Of a stretch of 64,000 nucleotides of DNA, positions 60,146-64,000 are shown piece by piece (within the stretch, counting starts at the first letter, position 1; every line of letters begins with the position of its first letter). The stretch is from positions 240 to 64,239 of the forward strand of contig DCJK01000038.1 of NCBI GenBank assembly GCA_002320005.1, in the 5' to 3' direction. Origin of the DNA: Firmicutes bacterium UBA1702 (GTDB lineage: Bacteria; Bacillota; Clostridia; Peptostreptococcales; Anaerovoracaceae). Made by a program: the position numbers and the translations under genes. A model generated the notes under the pieces. The model saw only the letters and a list, made by a program, of their open reading frames with translations, did no database searches and was not told where the DNA came from.

Positions 60146-60362
60146 ATTCCTGTACCTCGCTTTCATCATTTTCCACATTATCTTCCTCATCAGCTGCATC
60201 AACGGGCCTGGTTTCATCCTGCTTTTCTTTCTCTTCCTCATCTTCTGCAGCTGCAAGGTAGGCAATAGTTGTTCTTGTTTTGATTGCCTCCTGAAGCCCC
60301 GTGATAATATGAATCTCAGGAACTGTAATCTTTGGAACTGCAATTATTTCCTGAATTCCCAT
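60126..60362 (-). pseudogene. Relic copy of the 109-residue gene, 5' end lost
   Basis: Homologous to 43294-43623 from the codons for EKKITAMGIQ onward; the start region is replaced at 60362-60375 by an internal piece of parB. The original ATG and ribosome site are gone. Confidence 0.85.
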
Positions 60363-60655
60363 GGCCGTTATTTTCTTTTCATTGCCTCATATCTCATCTT
60401 ATACTCAAAGGCTTTCTCTCTTGAAAGAATTGTAGTTCTCTGCAGGTTGATGTCGCACATGAAGATAGTTGCGGCATCTCTGTCCAGCTCTACGATTTCA
60501 CATCTGAGAGCATCCATTCCAAGAATCTGTCATGCTCTCCATCTTCTGTGACCTGACAGCATTTCGTATATTCCATCTTCTTTTTTCCTTACTGTAGCAG
60601 GAGTAAGGACTCCGTTTTCTCTGATACTTCCCACAAGATTCATCATGTCATCATA
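60363..60655 (-). pseudogene. parB: parB, internal fragment (relic)
   Basis: Reads, in one frame, MMNLVGSIRENGVLTPATVR, then EMLSGHRRWRA, a stop codon, QILGMDALRCEIVELDRDA and NLQRTTILSREKAFEYKMRY. It corresponds to about residues 55-150 of the ParB at 48367-49314 with clear divergence, so it came from a related element. Both ends are deletion joins. Confidence 0.88.
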
Positions 60656-60843
60656 TCAGATACTGTTATCTCCAATGCGTCTGTTCTTGCAAAGCCAAGA
60701 CAGGTAGACAGATCAGCCTGCGGGTCCATATCTATGGCAAGAACCTTCTTCCCTTCCATGGCCAGAGCCGCACTTAAGCTTGCTGCAGTAGTTGTCTTTC
60801 CTACACCGCCCTTCTGGTTACAAATAGCTATTACCTTACTCAT
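60643..60843 (-). pseudogene. parA: parA, N-terminal fragment (relic)
   Basis: The first 65 residues match the ParA at 49265-50083 (KVIAICNQKGGVGKTTTAAS, DMDPQADLSTCLGFARTDA). After VSDMMT the sequence jumps into parB at a shared ATGATGA. AAGGAGG is still present before the ATG at 60843. Confidence 0.92.
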
Positions 60844-60873
60844 CCTTGTCCTCCTTTCTAAGTAATTTAAATA

Positions 60874-60895
60874 GCAGTGCCATCTCTGACACTGC
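60874..60895 (-). terminator. Decayed leader terminator before relic parA
   Basis: The same 9-bp stem as at 50116-50137 is kept, but the T-run has become CTATTTAAATTAC. It probably no longer stops transcription. Confidence 0.7.
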
Positions 60896-60940
60896 ATGTA
60901 CCTGCTAAGCTATTCGTAGCCCATTCTCATATTCTATTTT

Positions 60941-60960
60941 TATCTCTACAAATTGGAAGT
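60941..60960 (-). repeat. Cassette-end repeat after the SdpI-like gene
   Basis: Directly after the SdpI stop TAA the minus strand reads CTTCCAATTTGTAGAG and ATAAAAATAG. It matches the repeat after the hydrolase at the same relative site (50184-50206). Confidence 0.78.
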
Positions 60961-61337
60961 TATCGACGCATACCGTATTGATCAAAGGTTTTTTTGAGCG
61001 CCGCTTCCGTCGGAAAAATTGACCCGATTAGCGGAACAAGCTGAACAGCAGCGACAATCAGGCCCACATTCGCGACAGTTGTTATGTCTTTGTTAAGCAC
61101 AAATAAGAGTGGGATAACAGACAGAGGCAACAGAATCAGTCCAGATCTGAACCACAGCTTTCCACAATACTTGTGCGCGAACTCCCATGTGTCCTTATTC
61201 TTCATGGACATCGCAGTTCGATAACCAAAAGTCGCATTGATGTTTTTAGGAGCTTGGGTCAAGAACAGCCTACCAAATCCGATCATTGTTAATGGGATGA
61301 CCAGGTCCGAAACCAACATAAAAATCCAAAATAACAT
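60960..61337 (-). CDS. SdpI-family membrane protein (cassette gene)
   Basis: A 125-residue protein with three or four membrane helices and the SdpI-like loop NATFGYRTAMSMKNKDTWEF. SdpI of Bacillus gives immunity to the SdpC toxin and helps signalling; most relatives are uncharacterised. TAGGAGA precedes the ATG at 61337. It has promoter P3 and cassette repeats at both ends. Confidence 0.88.
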   Translation of the reverse strand: MLFWIFMLVSDLVIPLTMIGFGRLFLTQAPKNINATFGYRTAMSMKNKDTWEFAHKYCGKLWFRSGLILLPLSVIPLLFVLNKDITTVANVGLIVAAVQLVPLIGSIFPTEAALKKTFDQYGMRR

Positions 61338-61345
61338 GATTTATT

Positions 61346-61403
61346 CTCCTATCCAAATTCCGATTTACACTTCCATTATAATTCCCATTTCCCATCTCGT
61401 AAA
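61346..61403 (-). promoter_or_regulatory. Promoter P3 with cassette-head repeat
   Basis: Minus-strand -35 TTTACG (61398-61403), -10 TATAAT (61375-61380), 17-bp spacer. Upstream box CCGAAAGGTTTGCG as in P1; downstream GGAAGTGTAAATCGGAATTT as in P2. Confidence 0.82.
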
Positions 61404-61625
61404 CGCAAACCTTTCGGCAACAGTAAGAACACTTGCTGTCAACTCTACTCACTCTCGCCTGGTTCAAAGGAGTCGAAATCCTCACATTTCATCCCCAATA
61501 CCATCAAAAAACCTCCTGTTTCATCCCCGGTTTCAGTGGTCTGAGATAATCTGAAACGGGTCTGAAATGATATTTGAAAAGACGCTGAAACCTTGATATC
61601 ACTGGTTTTATCGCTCAAAACCGTT
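61404..61625. other. Intergenic stretch between P3 and the ssrA terminator
   Basis: No firm gene. It contains several GTTTCA/TGAAAC words, including CCGGTTTCAG (61529-61538) and CTGAAACGGG (61552-61561). It may hold an element end, but no direct repeat to the other side was found. Confidence 0.4.
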
Positions 61626-61661
61626 GAAAATAAAAGAACCTAGGCATTTTCTACCTAGGTC
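61626..61661 (-). terminator. Terminator of ssrA
   Basis: ACCTAGG (61638-61644) and CCTAGGT (61654-61660) with a 9-nt loop, then TTCTTTTATTTTC on the minus strand, just past the tmRNA 3' end. Confidence 0.85.
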
Positions 61662-61668
61662 TAAAAAG

Positions 61669-62026
61669 TGGTGGAGATGGCGAGAGTCGAACTCGCGTCC
61701 GAAAGCATTTCCGCAGAACTTTCTCCGAGCGCAGTTAATGTTTTAAAGTTTCACTTTGATTTGCGCCCATTAACAGGCTCAAATCGCCGCTATCCCGTTG
61801 TTCCCCTGTGATGCCGGGAAGTCTCACAGAGTTTTCCTGTATAGTCGTCGCCGGAAAATGAGCCTACAGGTGAACTCAAACCGACGCGCGGTGCTGAACT
61901 AAGCAGCTAATGCGAAATTGTTGTTATTTTTAGCGTTTATATTTAACGTGCCCTTTTTTAGGTAGACCGGCAAACTACCGCTCGCTTATCCTGTTTCTAT
62001 ACCCCCGTCGAAACCTTTACACCCCC
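61669..62026 (-). ncRNA. ssrA: tmRNA (10Sa RNA)
   Basis: It rescues stalled ribosomes and tags the unfinished protein. The 5' end GGGGGTG pairs with the 3' CATCTCC followed by ACCA (encoded). The T-arm GCGAGTTCGACTCTCGC, the loop start GTTTCGACGGG and the tag frame are present: GCT AAA AAT AAC AAC AAT TTC GCA TTA GCT GCT TAG gives AKNNNNFALAA. Its partner gene smpB lies 80 nt upstream. Ends were set from acceptor-stem pairing and the promoter position. Confidence 0.97.
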
Positions 62027-62038
62027 ATGTATATACAT

Positions 62039-62067
62039 ATTATAACGCATCAAAAAAGATTTTTCAA
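62039..62067 (-). promoter_or_regulatory. Promoter of ssrA
   Basis: Minus-strand -35 TTGAAA (62062-62067), -10 TATAAT (62039-62044), 17-bp spacer; transcription would begin close to 62030, matching the tmRNA 5' end. Confidence 0.88.
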
Positions 62068-62106
62068 TATATACGCAATATGCGCAGCCGAAACTTTACG
62101 TTAAAA

Positions 62107-62562
62107 TCATCTGTTTTTCATGCGGCGGTCCATCTCCCTTGCAGCATCTCTCTTTGCAATGGATTCACGCTTGTCATAGTTTTTCTTGCCTCGTGCTACT
62201 GCCAGTTCCATCTTTGCTCTGCCGTCCTCGTTTATATACATTGTCAGCGGAACCAGCGTCATGCCTTTCATGGTGGTATATCCTATCAGTTTGCGTATTT
62301 CCTGTTTATGTAGCAGCAGTTTGCGAGGCCGGAGGGAATCCACATTAAATCTGTTCCCCTGTTCGTAAGGACTGATATTCATGCCATAAATAAAAACTTC
62401 TCCTTTTTCTATTTTGGCGTAGCTTTCCTTGATACTCACCTTTCCCTGGCGAACCGATTTTATCTCGGTCCCTGTCAGCACGATGCCCGTCTCATATACT
62501 TCTTCTATAAAATAGTCGTGGCGCGCTTTTTTATTGTTTGCCACCAGCTTACGTTGTTTCAT
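62107..62562 (-). CDS. smpB: SsrA-binding protein SmpB
   Basis: A 151-residue SmpB, the tmRNA partner in trans-translation. The OB-fold core shows YETGIVLTGTEIKSVRQGKV, EVFIYGMNISPYEQGN and the basic C-terminal tail KRDAAREMDRRMKNR that enters the ribosome. Length and motifs are normal. AAAGGAGA precedes the ATG at 62562. It lies directly before ssrA. Confidence 0.97.
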   Translation of the reverse strand: MKQRKLVANNKKARHDYFIEEVYETGIVLTGTEIKSVRQGKVSIKESYAKIEKGEVFIYGMNISPYEQGNRFNVDSLRPRKLLLHKQEIRKLIGYTTMKGMTLVPLTMYINEDGRAKMELAVARGKKNYDKRESIAKRDAAREMDRRMKNR

Positions 62563-62577
62563 ATTTTCTCCTTTGAT

Positions 62578-62934
62578 TCAGAAAAGCAAAGCTTTCCCCA
62601 GAATGTCTTCTTTGGGAACCTCAATGTCGGAATCATCCGCGGTACACATCTCATAGGAAAGAATCAGTGTATCCGCTTTTACTTCTTTTATGCGGCGAAC
62701 TCCCACAGGACTTGTGTCTTCCGTTGTGAAATAAGTCGGAGTGTATGCAACTATATCTCCCTTTTTAAGATTCTCTCCCTTTTCACGCAGATAAATCACC
62801 ACATCTGACCCGGGCTCAATATCCGGCAGCATCATGCTGCTTTCGTTTTTTACAATCATGAAAGTGCAGTGCAGCATTATTGCCAGCGACACTCCCAGCA
62901 GTGCAGAAAAGACTGCCGCAAAAACTCTTTTCAT
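62578..62934 (-). CDS. Signal peptidase I-like paralogue, catalytic Lys apparently missing
   Basis: A 118-residue S26-fold protein: membrane anchor (VFAAVFSALLGVSLAIML), the Ser region KNESSMMLPDIEPGSDVVI and a core strand. Where LepB has LIKRVIGLPGD, this protein reads GVRRIKEVKADT, so the general-base Lys position is Arg. It may be an inactive relative or use another base. The ATG at 62934 has GAGG upstream. It lies between lepB and smpB in the same direction. Confidence 0.78.
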   Translation of the reverse strand: MKRVFAAVFSALLGVSLAIMLHCTFMIVKNESSMMLPDIEPGSDVVIYLREKGENLKKGDIVAYTPTYFTTEDTSPVGVRRIKEVKADTLILSYEMCTADDSDIEVPKEDILGKALLF

Positions 62935-63012
62935 TTGTTCCTCGATACCTCGGAATGCGCCTCGCTCCGAAAATCTCCGGATTTGAATAAGCATCCGCTT
63001 TCCCGTGGCGCG

Positions 63013-63537
63013 TCATGTGAAGATTTTGATGCTGTCAAAGGGGAATACTCTGAGAATCACTTTTCCGACTATGGACTCCTGATCTATCTGTCCCACTTCA
63101 CGCGAACGGCTATCCTGGCTGACTGCCCGGTTATCTCCCATGACAAACAGCTTTCCCTCCTCTACGGTTATTTCATCCATTTCGCCGGAAAGTCCCTGTG
63201 CCGCAACATAGCTTTCTTCGATAACCTGACCGTTGCGTATCACATATCCGTCCCTTATCTCTATAGTATCTCCCGGAAGGCCTATGACTCTCTTAATCAG
63301 ATTCTTCTGATGCCCCTCGTTATCCAGCAGAGTTGATTTGAAAACAATAACGTCCCCGTGCTCTATGTCGCCAAACAGATTGTATGCCTGTCTGCTTACT
63401 ATTACATAGTCTCCTGAATAAAAATTAGGCTGCATGGACTCCTGCTGTATTATTATCGGTTTAAAGAATATGAGCACCAGTGCTGCAATCAAAATGGCAA
63501 TGGCTATATCTCTTATCCATTCCAAGGCTTCTTTCAT
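63013..63537 (-). CDS. lepB: Signal peptidase I
   Basis: A 174-residue type I signal peptidase that removes signal peptides outside the membrane. One N-terminal anchor (IAIAILIAALVLIFF), catalytic Ser in QQESMQPNF (near 35), catalytic Lys in LIKRVIGLPGDT (near 83), and box E FVMGDNRAVSQDSR. The length is normal for Firmicutes. The ATG at 63537 lies 24 nt after the pseudouridine synthase stop; the site AGAAATAAAAA upstream is weak. Confidence 0.95.
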   Translation of the reverse strand: MKEALEWIRDIAIAILIAALVLIFFKPIIIQQESMQPNFYSGDYVIVSRQAYNLFGDIEHGDVIVFKSTLLDNEGHQKNLIKRVIGLPGDTIEIRDGYVIRNGQVIEESYVAAQGLSGEMDEITVEEGKLFVMGDNRAVSQDSRSREVGQIDQESIVGKVILRVFPFDSIKIFT

Positions 63538-63561
63538 TTTTTATTTCTCCACAAGTTAATC

Positions 63562-64000
63562 TTATCCAAATATATCTTCTTTTATTCTGATGAACCTTTC
63601 CGGCAGAGGGCATATGAATTCCTTTCCCTGAAGATATGCCAAAGATCCGTCAGGCCTGCAATCTCTGAAAACCAGCTTATATGCGTGCAGCAGTTGAGTG
63701 GTGAGCCCATACTGCTCTTTTACTGCTGCATTGACAGTCGGCTTGCCGTATTTTGAATCTCCGATTATAGGATGCCCCGCCGCAGCCAGCTGCGCTCTTA
63801 TCTGATGCGTCCTTCCCGTAAGAATTTCAGCTTCAACCAGTGTAAAAAGTCCCTTCTGCCTGCTTATCTCTATGGGCGTTATTATGGTCTCCATGTCTTT
63901 GCCCTGTTCCTGAAGCGGCGACACGGATACCCGGTTTCGCACCTCGTCCTTAGTCATGCTTCCCTGCAGATGCATCGACTCCCTGATCTGACCTGAAACT
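63562..64000 (-). CDS. RluC/RluD-family 23S rRNA pseudouridine synthase, C-terminal part
   Basis: The visible 146 residues are the C-terminal end of a large-subunit pseudouridine synthase: VEAEILTGRTHQIRAQLAAA, GHPIIGDSKYG and LLHAYKLVF are family hallmarks. The catalytic Asp motif lies beyond the right edge. The frame is open to base 64000, so the apparent ATG at 63975 is internal. It heads the lepB-smpB-ssrA block. Confidence 0.93.
   Translation of the reverse strand, partial: VSGQIRESMHLQGSMTKDEVRNRVSVSPLQEQGKDMETIITPIEISRQKGLFTLVEAEILTGRTHQIRAQLAAAGHPIIGDSKYGKPTVNAAVKEQYGLTTQLLHAYKLVFRDCRPDGSLAYLQGKEFICPLPERFIRIKEDIFG

Noticed and set aside
61669..61700. 3' end of ssrA as the attachment site of the element
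   Set aside because: This is a common target, but I found no second copy of the ssrA 3' end anywhere in the window, so it is not supported here.
1..64000. tRNA or rRNA genes
   Set aside because: No cloverleaf with a T-loop GTTCGA core and matching acceptor was seen except within ssrA, and no rRNA-like sequence was noticed.

Overview
The window looks like a low-to-moderate GC member of the Clostridia (Firmicutes). The evidence is strong AGGAGG ribosome sites, sigma-A promoters with 17-bp spacers, an ssrA-smpB-lepB block with a Firmicute-type tag (AKNNNNFALAA), and conjugation genes of the PrgI/PcfB/VirD4/VirB4 type. Species cannot be told from the sequence. Almost every gene is on the minus strand, so the window is best read from high to low coordinates.

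Chromosomal anchor (61.6-64 kb): rluC/D-type pseudouridine synthase (cut by the edge), lepB, a lepB-like paralogue, smpB and the tmRNA gene ssrA. The other possible chromosomal trace is a 5' fragment of uvrB at 2868-3182.

Right-hand relic (55.9-61.4 kb): a decayed second copy of the conjugative element, collinear with the intact one from the toprim/YdbC genes up to parA, with deletions, frameshifts and lost motifs. It carries cargo in the same slots: an SdpI-like gene, and a two-gene operon of a RecQ helicase fused to a phosphoribosyltransferase-like domain plus a DprA-like protein, a good candidate for a defence system.

Junction cargo (50.2-55.8 kb): an alpha/beta hydrolase and two convergent SF1 helicases, one helicase-IV/UvrD-like and one Pif1-like, each with an N-terminal membrane anchor.

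Intact integrative and conjugative element (about 5.8-50.1 kb): parA-parB, a VaFE/SpaA-type surface protein, small replication-type proteins, RadC, accessory cassettes, YdbC and toprim proteins, DUF3846, MobC and a MOBP relaxase, PcfB, VirD4, a VirB2-like pilin, VirB6, DUF5688, PrgI, VirB4 and a bifunctional peptidoglycan hydrolase. Next comes a defence island: a type I restriction system with an hsdS shufflon and its own recombinase, a TIR-like protein, McrBC and a WYL regulator. The integration module closes it: sigma-like factor, MazF toxin, excisionase and two tandem tyrosine recombinases. I could not fix the element ends, because no matching direct repeats were found.

Left end (1-5.3 kb): a third, divergent parA-parB pair from another element, the uvrB stub, a frameshifted gene and an AlbA_2/ATPase regulator.

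The most unusual signals are: (1) a short near-palindromic repeat lying directly after the stop codons of exchangeable accessory genes, with promoter-bearing copies at the array heads; (2) a series of intrinsic terminators placed directly before ribosome sites in the element; (3) the RecQ-PRTase/DprA operon; (4) the membrane-anchored helicase pair; (5) the four-site hsdS shufflon.
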